From positions 736,908 to 800,907 of the forward strand of contig NZ_BOPG01000012.1 in NCBI RefSeq assembly GCF_016863635.1: a stretch of 64,000 bases of DNA, given 5' to 3'. Under the pieces are notes generated by a model that saw only the letters and a program-made list of their open reading frames with translations, was not told the DNA's origin and ran no database searches. This document shows, piece by piece, positions 8,434-19,200 of the stretch. Within the stretch, counting starts at the first letter, position 1. The number at the start of each line of letters is the position of its first letter. The position numbers were made by a program, and so were the translations under genes. The stretch is from Virgisporangium aurantiacum (GTDB taxonomy: Bacteria; Actinomycetota; Actinomycetes; Mycobacteriales; Micromonosporaceae).

Positions 8434-11400
8434 CTATCCGGCCGCCCGGGCGAGGGCGAGGATGTCGGCGTCGGGCAGCACACCCTCGAAGGCGCGCACA
8501 TCATCGAGCTGGCCGGGGAAGAAGTTCGCCGGGTTGCTCGCCCACATCGTCCGTCCGACCGTCATCGGACCGGTCGCCTGCGGCAACTGCGGCGCCGTCA
8601 CCGTGGCCTGCAGATGCCCGTCGACGTAGAGCCGCATCTGCTCGTTCGGTTGGTCGTACACCGCGGTGAGATGGACCCACTGGTTGGCGACCACCGGCGA
8701 CGTCGACTGCGCGACGACGGCGGCGTCGGTGGTGCGGTCGGGCCACGCGATGAACTCCCAGCAACCGGTGCCCGGGCTGGTCTCCAGCGCGAAACCGCTG
8801 TGCCGGGTGTCGTCCTGCGCGACCGCGCCGAACCAGCTGTCGGTGCGCGACGGGCGGGCCCACACCGACACCGTGAACGACCGGGTGGTCTGCACGACCG
8901 GCGAACCGGTGGCGGCGGACGCGGTCGTCCCGTTCAACGACAGCGCATTGCCGACCCTGCCGGGGCCCCAGGTGGCGCCACCGGTCAGCGTGGCCGGGTG
9001 ACCCGTTCCCGAGGCGTCGACCGCCGTGTCTCCCGTCGTCTCGTTCATCGGCAACCACGCCACCTGCCGCGCCGGCGCGTTGCCGCGCAGTGCGCCGTCC
9101 GGCGCGATCGACGGCAGGCTGAACCGCTGGTTCGCCCCACCGTTGCAGGCGTGCAGGTACAGCTTCGCGCCGAGATCCCCCGACGGTGCGTCCAGGCACC
9201 GGTTGGTGAGCGGGTAGTAGAGCGTGCCGTCGGCACGCGCGACGAACTGTTGGAACGGCTCGCCGTTGCAGTCCCACAGCTTCACCCGACGGTCGCCGGG
9301 GTCACCCGCGGCGGCTCCGTCACCGTCGAGGCATTTGCCGCCGACGCGCAGCGTGCCGTCGCCGGGGACGGTCAGCGCCTGGTTCCACTCGTCGTGGCAG
9401 TCCCACAGTTGAACCGCGGTTCCGTTCGCCCGCCCGTAGCCGTCGAGGTCGATGCAGCGGGCGTTGATGCCGAGGACCGGGCCCCAGGCGGCCTGCGCCG
9501 TCGGCAGGCTCCACTGCTGGTTCACGGCACCGTGGCAGTCGTAGACGTGCAGCCGCGCCGCAGCGTCGGTCTGCGCGTCGAGGCAGCGTTTGGTCGCCGG
9601 GTTGAGCAGCAGCCCGCCGGGCTGGACGACCCACTGCTGGGCGGCCAGACCGTGACACGTCCACAGGTGCGCGTCGTGGACACCGAAGCTGTTGATGGGT
9701 CCGAGCGCGTCGACGCACTTGCCCAGGACGCGGATCGTCCCGTCGCCCGGCAGCGTCACCGTCTGGTTGGCGTTGCCGTGGCAGGCGTACAGCACGAGCC
9801 GGGCGCCGTCGGCGGTGTCGGACCGTTCGACGTCGAGGCAGCGCTTGTCGCCGTTGGTGAGCAGGCCCGTGCGCACCGCGGGACGGTCGACCCGCACCCG
9901 GACGTTGCGGAACGTCACGGCGCCGCCCGCCGGAGCGCCCTGCACGCCGATGTGGCCCGGGCCCACCAGCCGACCCTCCGGAACGACGCTGTCGTTGACC
10001 AGCACTCCGTTGAGCCGCACCGTGACCCGCTTGCCGGCGACGGTGATCTCGTAGGCGTTCCACTCCCCGACCGGCCGTTCGGCGAACGCGGTGGCCGGGG
10101 AGATCTCGATCAGCGACCCGGTCGCGCCGCCGCCGGCACCGCTCGGCCGGATCTGCACCTCGACGCCGCGCACGCCCGGCCGGGACGGGTCGGTGCCGGG
10201 GTTGGGGAACCCGAGGAACACGCCGGAGTCGGCGGACTGGCCGGTGGCCCGGAAGTCCAGCCGCAGCGTGTAGTCCGCCGGCAGGTGTTCGGCCGCGTAC
10301 CAACGCACCGCCGGCTGGCCGGTTGTGGTGAACTCGCAGCCGGCATCGTCCACTGTGGCCGTTCCGGTGGTCTGCCAGGACCGGCTCTGCCGGGAGCGGC
10401 CGTCGTAGAGCGGGGTGAACCCGGCCTCGGCGTCGACGGCGCAGGACCCGGTGCCGTCGGCCAGTTCCGGACCGCCGGTGAAGTAGCCGGCCACCGTCGC
10501 CGCCACCTGGGTGGTTCCGGCGTCGTTGCGGACGCGCAGTTGGCCGGTGCGGCCGAGGCGGACCACGGCCGTGCCGGTCTGGGTCGCGCCGCTGCGCAGA
10601 CCGTCGACGGTGGGCAGGCCGGACCAGCCGAGTTCGGCCGGCCCGGCCGACAGCGAGGTCCAGCCGTCGCCGGTGCCGGTGAGCGAGACGACGACGGCGC
10701 CGGCGCCGCGCGGAATCCCGGCGACATCGGTCACCTGGGTTCGTACGGCACCGCCCGATCCGAGCGGCTGCTGCGGCACGCCCGTGCCGGTGCCGGTGTC
10801 GAGAACCTTGACGGCGCGGGGAAGCGGCACGTACCTCGCCCCGCTGCCGGGCGCGAACCAGCCGACCAGGTCCACCGCGACCTGCACGGTGCCGCGGTCG
10901 TTGCGGATCCGCACGGCGCCGTCCTCACCGATCGCCGTGACCACGAGGTTGTTGCGGACCCGGTACGGCGCCGACTCCACGGTGGTGTACGGAACCGGCC
11001 GGTCCTGTGCGTACACGGCGACGCCGCTCGCGTCGGTGCCGTCCCGGGTGGTGACGTTGAGCTGGACGGCCGTCGCGTTCGCCGGTATCCCGGCGACGCC
11101 GCGCACGGGCAGCGTGTGGACGTCACCGGCGCCGAGCCCCGTGGTGCGTCCACCGAGACCCGACCGGGTGTCCATGATCGGTCGCGGCTGGTCGGTCGGC
11201 GTGTAGAGGCCGGCAGCCGCCGGGCTGAACTGGCCCAGCAGGTCCACGGTGGCGTTCGCGGTGCCGCCGGTGTTGCGCAACCGGACGGCGCGGTCGGAGC
11301 CGAGGGCCACCACGGCCGTCACCGACCGCTTCTCACCGGGCATGAGGTCCACAGTGGACAGACCGGCGAGACCGTCGGAGTCACGGGCGAGCGCGAGGCG

Positions 11401-13248
11401 CGTACGGCTGTCCGACCACGCGGTCACCGTGACCACCACGGCGGTGGTGTCACCGCGGACGCCGTCGACGGGCAGGGTGAACGTCTCGCCGTCGGTGAAC
11501 GCCCGGTTGTGGCCGCCGACGGCGGTGGTGGAGTCGAGCAGCCGGCTCGGCATCACGAACGGCTGGTAGCCGCTGCCGGACTCCGGTTGCGGTACGGTCG
11601 GCGCTCCGAGGGCGAGGGTCCCGTGCCCCCATACGTTGTCCGATGTGGACGGTGCGGTGCGGCTCTCCAGCAGCGTCTGTACGGCCGCGGCGTCCAGCGC
11701 CGGGTTCGCGCCCTTGAACAGCGCGGCGGCGCCCGCGACGTGTGCGGCGGCGAACGACGTTCCCACGCCCGCGGGGGCCGGACCGTAGGTGGACGTGCTG
11801 ATCGCGTCGAACCCGGTGATGTCGGGCTTGCGCCGGCCGTCGACGGTCGGACCCTGCGAGCTGTACGCGGCGACCCGGCCGCTACCGGGTGCGGTGGCAC
11901 CGACGGCGACCGCGTACGGGGAGGTGGCCGGCTCGAGCACGCTGCCGCCCGGCGCGGGGAACTGGATGCTGTCGGCGTCACCCTGCACGAACAGATCGGC
12001 CCGGGTGCCGGGGTACGAGGCGAGGGCCGGTACGAACGTCCAGAACTGCTGCACCGACCCGCTGGAGTTGACCACCGTCACCGACTCGGTCGGCGACAGG
12101 CCCGCCGGGTTACCGGCCTGGGCACGGGTGGACAGCGCGGCGATCAGGGGGTCGCCCGGCCCGGTGGGCCGCTGCGGCCGGCTCATGACGATCAGGTCGA
12201 GGTCCTGACGGGTGGTGGGCCAGCCGTCCCACCGCAGGGACACCTCCGCGACGCCGCCCGGCGGCAACGAGAACCCGTTCGACTCGGCGGTTCCGCTCAT
12301 CTCGATGAATCCGTCGGTGTCCGCGTCGACCGCGGGGCCGGTCCAGTGCTGCTGTGCGGCGTTGCCGGCGGCGTTCACCCACAGCACGCCGGCCTGCCGG
12401 GCGGCCCGCACGACGTCGGCGGGGGTGCCGGCGTCGCCGGTGCCGTCCCCGCGGCCGGTCACCGGGAAGCCGATCGCCGACAGGATGATCGCCACGCCCT
12501 GCTGCCGCAGCCACTCCGCCGCGGCGGCGAACGTCATCGAGTCCGGCGCGCAGGCCAGGTAGAGGACCGCACCGGGTGCGACGTCGTGGACGGTCTCGGC
12601 CACGGCGGTTCCGTGCGAACTCTGGTCCGCCGGGCAGTCGGTGTCGTGGAGGGTCAGGGCGGCGCCCGCCGGCAGTTCTCCGGCGGCCTGAGCGCCGGCC
12701 AGATCGGCGAACCCGACGTCGACGATGCCGACCTTCACGCCGGCGCCGGTCTTTCCGTCGCGGATCCACCTGTCCGCGCCGGAGGCGGCGACACCCTCCG
12801 ACGTCACCGCCAGCGGGACGGCGCGGTCGGGCCGCCGGACCTCGGTGACCGCCGGGTCCCGTGCCAGCCCGATCAGCGCGGTCGCCGGTACGGCGGCGCG
12901 CACCGTCGATCCACGCACGGCGGCGACGGCGCCGCCGGCACGCACGACCGCCGCCCGGACGGCCGCCGGATCCGGACCGTCCACATAGGACCAGATCCGC
13001 CCGGTCCGGTCGGCGGCCGGTGGCGCGGTACGGGACGCCGCCGGGCCGCGTCCCGCGACCGGCAACAGGCCGGCGTCGAGCCCCCGCGGCACTCCCGGCA
13101 CGACGTAGGCGGCCGGACCGTCCGGCTGCGGCCGCGGTTCGGCACCGGCGACGGACGGAAGCAGTACGCCGCCGACCAGCGCGCCGGCCGACGCGGCGAC
13201 GACGGATGCGGCAACCGCCGCGACGACGGCGCGCCAGGAGATTCTCAC
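8434..13248 (-). CDS. Giant secreted subtilisin-like protease with beta-repeat, ricin-B lectin and LamG modules
   Basis: 1604 residues with a signal peptide (to about residue 36, VAGA-E). The S8 catalytic domain carries Asp177 (VGIVDVGF), His212 (SSHGTAV) and Ser498 (GVGTSFAAAH). Three tandem repeats of about 115 residues follow (about 560-930), each ending like VRNDAGTTQV...GYF. Next come a DUF1080/LamG-like sandwich (about 937-1120), a ricin-B-type beta-trefoil region with repeated CLD and QQW motifs (about 1137-1376) and a C-terminal LamG/concanavalin domain (about 1396-1604). The architecture suggests a cell-surface or matrix-directed protease bound to glycans. It starts only 7 bp after the RHS stop and is surely co-transcribed with it, so cleavage of the RHS shell is one possible role. 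Confidence 0.9.
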   Translation of the reverse strand: MRISWRAVVAAVAASVVAASAGALVGGVLLPSVAGAEPRPQPDGPAAYVVPGVPRGLDAGLLPVAGRGPAASRTAPPAADRTGRIWSYVDGPDPAAVRAAVVRAGGAVAAVRGSTVRAAVPATALIGLARDPAVTEVRRPDRAVPLAVTSEGVAASGADRWIRDGKTGAGVKVGIVDVGFADLAGAQAAGELPAGAALTLHDTDCPADQSSHGTAVAETVHDVAPGAVLYLACAPDSMTFAAAAEWLRQQGVAIILSAIGFPVTGRGDGTGDAGTPADVVRAARQAGVLWVNAAGNAAQQHWTGPAVDADTDGFIEMSGTAESNGFSLPPGGVAEVSLRWDGWPTTRQDLDLIVMSRPQRPTGPGDPLIAALSTRAQAGNPAGLSPTESVTVVNSSGSVQQFWTFVPALASYPGTRADLFVQGDADSIQFPAPGGSVLEPATSPYAVAVGATAPGSGRVAAYSSQGPTVDGRRKPDITGFDAISTSTYGPAPAGVGTSFAAAHVAGAAALFKGANPALDAAAVQTLLESRTAPSTSDNVWGHGTLALGAPTVPQPESGSGYQPFVMPSRLLDSTTAVGGHNRAFTDGETFTLPVDGVRGDTTAVVVTVTAWSDSRTRLALARDSDGLAGLSTVDLMPGEKRSVTAVVALGSDRAVRLRNTGGTANATVDLLGQFSPAAAGLYTPTDQPRPIMDTRSGLGGRTTGLGAGDVHTLPVRGVAGIPANATAVQLNVTTRDGTDASGVAVYAQDRPVPYTTVESAPYRVRNNLVVTAIGEDGAVRIRNDRGTVQVAVDLVGWFAPGSGARYVPLPRAVKVLDTGTGTGVPQQPLGSGGAVRTQVTDVAGIPRGAGAVVVSLTGTGDGWTSLSAGPAELGWSGLPTVDGLRSGATQTGTAVVRLGRTGQLRVRNDAGTTQVAATVAGYFTGGPELADGTGSCAVDAEAGFTPLYDGRSRQSRSWQTTGTATVDDAGCEFTTTGQPAVRWYAAEHLPADYTLRLDFRATGQSADSGVFLGFPNPGTDPSRPGVRGVEVQIRPSGAGGGATGSLIEISPATAFAERPVGEWNAYEITVAGKRVTVRLNGVLVNDSVVPEGRLVGPGHIGVQGAPAGGAVTFRNVRVRVDRPAVRTGLLTNGDKRCLDVERSDTADGARLVLYACHGNANQTVTLPGDGTIRVLGKCVDALGPINSFGVHDAHLWTCHGLAAQQWVVQPGGLLLNPATKRCLDAQTDAAARLHVYDCHGAVNQQWSLPTAQAAWGPVLGINARCIDLDGYGRANGTAVQLWDCHDEWNQALTVPGDGTLRVGGKCLDGDGAAAGDPGDRRVKLWDCNGEPFQQFVARADGTLYYPLTNRCLDAPSGDLGAKLYLHACNGGANQRFSLPSIAPDGALRGNAPARQVAWLPMNETTGDTAVDASGTGHPATLTGGATWGPGRVGNALSLNGTTASAATGSPVVQTTRSFTVSVWARPSRTDSWFGAVAQDDTRHSGFALETSPGTGCWEFIAWPDRTTDAAVVAQSTSPVVANQWVHLTAVYDQPNEQMRLYVDGHLQATVTAPQLPQATGPMTVGRTMWASNPANFFPGQLDDVRAFEGVLPDADILALARAAG
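11347..11359. repeat. GTCCACWGTGGAC palindrome, copy 2
   Basis: Exact copy inside the subtilase gene, again encoding Ser-Thr-Val-Asp with the rare Thr codon ACT. Confidence 0.7.
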
Positions 13249-13255
13249 AGGGTCC

Positions 13256-16200
13256 TCATTTCTTGTTCTCGATGATGAAGACGAGCGTTCCCTCGTTGGT
13301 GGCGACGACGATCTTCAGCAGCCGGGGGAACGGGTTCGGGCCGTCGTAGACGGGCTCGACCCGGTAGTAGACCGTCTCGCCGCTGACGACCTTGTCGTGG
13401 ACCTGCTTCTCCACACCGTGGTACATCGAGCTGGAGTTGACCTGGTTCTGCCAGAGCGGAACGAGGTTCCGCGGATCCGACCCATTCCCCCCGAGTTCCC
13501 TGCCGATGAGGTGACCACGGGCTATGCCTTTACTGCCGACGAAGCCGGGCGGGTCGTACGAACCCGCCTTCGTCCCGGTGGGCGGGATCGCTCCCTGGTA
13601 GCAGGCCTCGGCACCGGTGGCGCGTCCCGGTCCACCGGCGATCGACCTCTCCAGCGGCATGTAGCGGATCGGATCCCCCGACCAGGTGCCGTTCAGGCAC
13701 CCCGACCGCCGGCCGGCGTAGACGCTCTGTTCCGGGTCGGACGAGCCGTCGTAGACGCTCAGCCGCCAGTTCCTCCCCGCCTTGCCGGCCTCGACGATCC
13801 ACAGCACGCCCAGCATCGACAGCGTCCCCACCGGGGTGGTGGCCGTGTCCTCGTCGTCGTCCGCCGGGGCGACGGTGGTGTTGAGGGCGTCGATGGTCTG
13901 CTGCGGGCCGGGATCGACCACGTTCGTCGAGCCGGTCAGGATCCGGACGGCGGGTTCCCGCGGCGTGATGGTGTCGGCCGGCGCCGGCGGGAGTACCGGC
14001 TTGACCAGAGGCGGGAGCCAGCCGGGCAGCGGCCGGGCTTCCGGACGCGTCTCGAACCGGTTCCGCGAACCGGCCCCGCCGCCCTGGTTCAGGCTGTCGC
14101 CGCCGCCGACGCCGCTGAAGCTGTTCCCGCCGCCCTCACCGGAGAAGCTGTTGGACGCGGACGGCCCGATCCGGCGCGCGTAGCCGCTGTCCGCGTCGAC
14201 GTCGGTGTCGCGGGACGGACCGATCCACGGCCACCACCCCCACCTGCTCGCCTCCCTCCCGGCGTTGCCGGCGCGGTTGGAGGTGCCCGGCTTGGATCCA
14301 CTGCCGCCGCTTTGCGGACCGGCAGGCTTGCCGCCCGGCATGGGCTGGCGGGGGCCGCCCTTCGGCTTGACCACGCAGGGCCGGCGAACGCCGCACGGGC
14401 GGTGCCCGTCGGGATCGGTGGCACCGACCGGATCGCCGGCACCGTAGGCGTACCGGTTGCCGTCGCCCGTCGGCGCCGGCTCCAGGGTCCACGTGTCCCG
14501 GCTCAGGAACCCGCCGGTGGCCGGGCTGTACCACCGGGCGGCCATGTTGACCGAGCCGGTGTCGGGATCGGTCCAGCCGCTCTGGTACCCGAGGGAGCTG
14601 GTCTCCCCCGACGAGCCGGTGGGTGTGCCGAACGGGTCGAAGGTGCGCGTGCCGGTGACCGACGCGGACAGGTAGCGACCGGTGACGTCGCCGTGCTCGT
14701 CGGCGTAGAGCAGGTGACCGCTCGCGGCACCCGTGGCGCGGTCGGCGAACGGGGCGCCGTCGACGTCACGGCTGATGACCCGGCGGCCGTCGCTGACGAC
14801 GCTGTTGCCCTGGCCGTCGTAGCGGAACGCGTCGCCGCCGCGGGTGGCCTGCCGGTCGAGGCCGTCATAGGTGTATTCGGTCGGCCCGTCGGCCACGAGC
14901 CGCTCGAACGCGTCGAACCGGGTCACGCGGCTGTCGGCACCCACGGCCGGACCCGTGCCCGCCGGCCCGACGCGGCCGAGCGTCCCGCGCGCCGAGTAGG
15001 TGTACCGGTTGACGCCGTCGCCCAGCAGCCGGTCGCGCTCGTCGTAGGTGAACGTCGTCGGCCCGGCCCGCGTCCGGTTGCCGGCGTCGTCCCACCCGTA
15101 CGCCGTCACCCGCGCGTCCGGGGCGGTCCACGAGGTCAGCCGGCCGGCGCCGTCGTAGCCGTACGCCTGTGTCGCGCTCGTCCCCTGCTGGGTCTGCGTA
15201 CGGGTCGTGACGTGACCGTCGAGGTCGTAGCCGTAGGTGGTGCCGTGCAGCACGCGGGCCGGCACGCCGGAGTCGATGCGCTGTTCGACCGTGTCGCTGC
15301 TGACCCGGCCGAGATCGTCGTGCCCGATCACGCGGCGCACCCTGGTCGAGGACCGGTCGGTGACCGTGCCGAGCAGGCCGCCGGTCGTGTACCCGTAGTC
15401 GACCGTGCGGCCGGTCACCGGGTCGCTCATCGACGCGGGACGGCCGACGGGGTCGTACGTGAAGGTGGTCGTTCCGGCCGCGTCGCGGCGCCACTCCAGG
15501 TTGCCCTCGCCGGTGTACCCGTAGGTGGCGGCCCCGCCCGCGCCGGTCGACTCGACGAGCTGGCCCCGGTCGTCGAAGCGGTAGGTGGTGTCGCCGGCGG
15601 GTCCACCGACCGTGGTGAGCCGCCCGTCCGGGTCGTAGCCGAGCCGGCGGTCGGCGGTGCCGGCCTCCGCACCGGTGCCACGTTCGAGGGTCGGCCGCCC
15701 CTGCGCGTCGAACTGACGGGTCCGGCGCACACCGCCGGGCAGCAGCTCCTCCACCGCCTGGCCGGCGGCGTCGTAGCCGGTGGTCCACGTCCGCTCGGCG
15801 GCCCCCGGATGCGCGGCCGTCGCGGGCTCCACAGTGGACTCCGGTAGGCCCCAGGCGGTGTACGTGTAGTCGGTGGCGTGACCGTTGCCGTCGACGTACC
15901 GGGTCCGGTTGCCGGCCGCGTCGTAGCCGAGCCCGATCGTGATCGTGTGCGACGCGTCGACGGTCGCGGTGCGGCTCGTCATCCGCCCGGCGGCGTCGTA
16001 ACCGGAGGTGGTCCGGCGGCCCTGCGGGCTCGTCTCCGCGATCGGCCGGCCGCCGGCGTCGTACTCGACGGTTGACGACCGCAGCAGGGTGTCGCCCTTG
16101 CGGTCGGCGATCTCGACGGGCCGGCCGAGCGGGTCGTACGCGATGACGGTCTCCAGGCCGCCGGGGTCACGCATCGATCTCGTCCGGCCGGCGATGTCGT

Positions 16201-19200
16201 ACCCGAAGGTCGCGGTCCGGCCGGTCGCGTCGGTGACGCCGGTCTGTTCGCCGAGGCCGTTGTAGGTGGACGCGGTGACGTTGCCCAGCGGGCTGATGAC
16301 CCGGACGGGCTGCCCGCCGTCCTCGTACTCGATCCGGGTGATGTAGTAGGCGAGCACGGGCACCCGCTCGACCTGCGTACGGGTCACCTCCCGACCCAAC
16401 TGGTCGTACGTCGATCGGACCTGTGCGCCGCCCGGTGTGGTGGTCGACAGCGGCTCGCCGGTGCGCGTCCAGGTGAAACGCGTCGTCGACGGTGCGCCGT
16501 CGACGGCCGGCAGCGTGCGGGTCAGCAGGTTGCCGTGCGGGTCGTAGGTCGACGTCGTGACCCGGCCCAGCGGGTCGGTGACCCGTTCGGGCCGGCCGAG
16601 CGCGTCGTACCCGATCCGGGTGGTGGCCGTCAGCGGCGCGCCGCCCGGCGGGGTGTACGTGGGCGGGGTGAACGTCTCCGGCCGGCCCATGGTGTCGAAG
16701 CCGTTGACGGTGACGCCGCCGTTCGGGTCCCGTTCGTGCGTCGGTTCGCCGAACGTGTTGCGTCCGGTGACCGCCGTGGGCCGCACACCGGTCGTGCGGA
16801 CGCCGCCCTGCCACACGTCGACGGCGGGCCCGGTGGCCGAGACCACCGCGCCGGTCGGGTCGTAGGCGAACGTCGTCGTCTGCCCGCTCCGGTCGCGGAC
16901 GCCGACCGGCAGGCCGCGTTCGTCGTACGTCGTCACGGTCGACACCTGCACGCCCGCGCCCAGGACGGCGTCCTCGCGGGTCCGCTGATCGTCCGGGCCG
17001 TACCCGAGGTAGGTGATCTCCTCACGGTCCGGTTGCGCCGCACCGGTCCGCCGGATCCGGGTCGGGTTGCCGTCGGCGTCGCGCAGGAACCCGGTGACGC
17101 GGTTGACGCCGCTCGGATCGAGCGTTTCGGTCAGCGGCAGGCCGGCCGGGTCGTAGGTGTAGGTCGCGGTGCGGCCACCGGCCTCCACCACCTCGGTGGG
17201 GTTGCCGGCGGGGTCGTACGAGACCCGGCGCAGCGGCACGGCGCGCACCGTGCCGTCGGGTGCCTGGTAGTTCTCCCGGGTGACGGTCGCCGGCAACCCG
17301 TCGTCGTAGTAGGTGTACCGGGTGAGCCGGCCCATGGCGTCGGTGACCGTGGCGAGCTGCCCGGCCGGGTCGTAGCTGCGGTACTCCAGCGCCAGGATCG
17401 TGGCGGCCGGGTTCAGCGGATCGACACCGGCTCCCTCGACGGTGCGCGTCAGCAACCGTCGCCCGTCGTCGTACCGGTCGTGCCAGACGATGCCCGCCGG
17501 ATCCGTGGTGTCGACCTGCAGACCGTCGGCGCTGTAGGCACGGGTCTCGCTCCGGCCGTCCGGATAGGTCGTACGGGCGAGCCGGTCGTGCGCGTCGTAC
17601 CCGAACGTCGTGGTGCGCGGCGGGTCGCCGCCGTCGGCCGCCGGCGTGGTGTCGGAGACCGTGACGCCGGTGCTGTTGCCGTTGCCGTCGTAGCTGTAGC
17701 GGGTGACCCGCTGGTGACGCGTGCCGGTCACCGGGTTGGTCACCGCCGGTTCGGTCACACTGTCCACCTGGGACCGTTCGGTCCAGGTGGTGACGGTGCT
17801 GCCGAACACCGCTCCGCCGCTGTTCGCGGTGGTGACCTCGCGGACCCTGCCGAGCCCGTCGTAGGCGTAGCGGGTCCGTAGCCCGGTCGGTGACACGGAG
17901 CCGGCCAGGTCGCCGGTGCGCGTGTAGGTGTGCTCGGTGGTCTGGCCGCGCCGGCCGGTCGCGGTCAGCAGCAGCCCGGCCGGCACCGTGCCGCCGCCCT
18001 CGGCCGCCTCCGTACCGGTGGCGTACCGCCACGTCTCCGTCGGCGGGGCGGCCACCCCGGCCGGAACGGGGTACGTGGTCCGCGCCGGCCGGCCGGCCGG
18101 ATCGTAGTCGTAGCCGATGCGGTACCGGGTGTCGTCGGGTCCGCTGGAGCGGGCGTCGGACCGGCTGGTGACCCTGTCGTTGCGGGGATCGAGCGGGTCC
18201 GCCGCGTTGTGGAAGTAGGTGGCGTACGCGGTGTTGCAGGAGCCTGCCGTGCGACACGTCGTCGTCGACAGCGTATTGCCGCGCTCGTCGGTGGTGAACC
18301 GGGCCTCGCGACCGTTGGCGTCCACGACGGACGACAGGTAGCCGGCGGCGTTGTATCCGTACCGCTGCACCGCGCCGTCGTGCGCCTGGCTCACGATCCG
18401 GCCGCCCCGGTCGGCGTCGAAGGTGTACGTCCAGTCGGGATACGGGCCGTGCATCACGACGGTCCGGGTCGCCTGGTCCCGGGTCGGCGGGTCGAGGCGC
18501 CAGGTCCGGTTCCAGTTGTCGGTCAGGGAACGGACGCGGTCCAGGCCGTCGTCGTAGGTGAGCGTGGCGTACCTGCGATCGTCCTGGGGAAGCGTGATGC
18601 CGGTGAGGCGGTCGATGGAGCGCGCGGCGTCGAAGTGCTGGCGCACGGCGAGCGGCCCGAGGCCGTGCTCGTACAGCGCCAGCTCGTCGATGCTGCCGGC
18701 GAAGTGGAACCGGTCGCCGTCGGTGGCCGGCCAGTCCTTCGCATGTCCGGCGCCGACGGTGACGTGGAGCTGGCCGCGGTGGTCGATCAGGCCGGACGCC
18801 GTCACCCGCTGCGGCTCGCCGTCGACGTAGAGGGTCTGCGTGTCGACCGCGGCGGACAGGACGGCGTGGTGCCAGGCGCCGTCGTCGACCGTCCCGTTGC
18901 TGACCGCCTGGCGCGGGCCGGTCGGGTTCGGCACCGGGAAGCCGCCGTAGAGATAGCCGTCGGTGCCGACGTAGAGCACGGGGCTCCACGCCGTGGCCGC
19001 CGCCGGGAACGGCCCCCCGTTCTGCGTGCTGATCAGCACACCGGCGCCCGTCGTCTTGAACCACAGCTCGGCCGTCAGCGACATCGACTGTGTGGTGAGC
19101 TTGTCGGGCAGGCTGACCCGGCTGCTCACGCCGTCGAACACGGCGGCCCTGTCGGTGGTGCCGGCGATCGCCCCGTCGCCGCCGAGCACGACGCCGTCGT

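Noticed and set aside
8614..13275. 1553-codon open frame on the plus strand
   Set aside because: It is the complement of the subtilase-lectin gene; its translation is Arg/Gly/Val-rich without domains, as expected in very GC-rich DNA.
14900..18600. Regularly spaced similar DNA segments suggesting a repeat or CRISPR array
   Set aside because: The periodicity comes from YD peptide repeats of the RHS protein; spacing and sequence vary and the frame is continuous.
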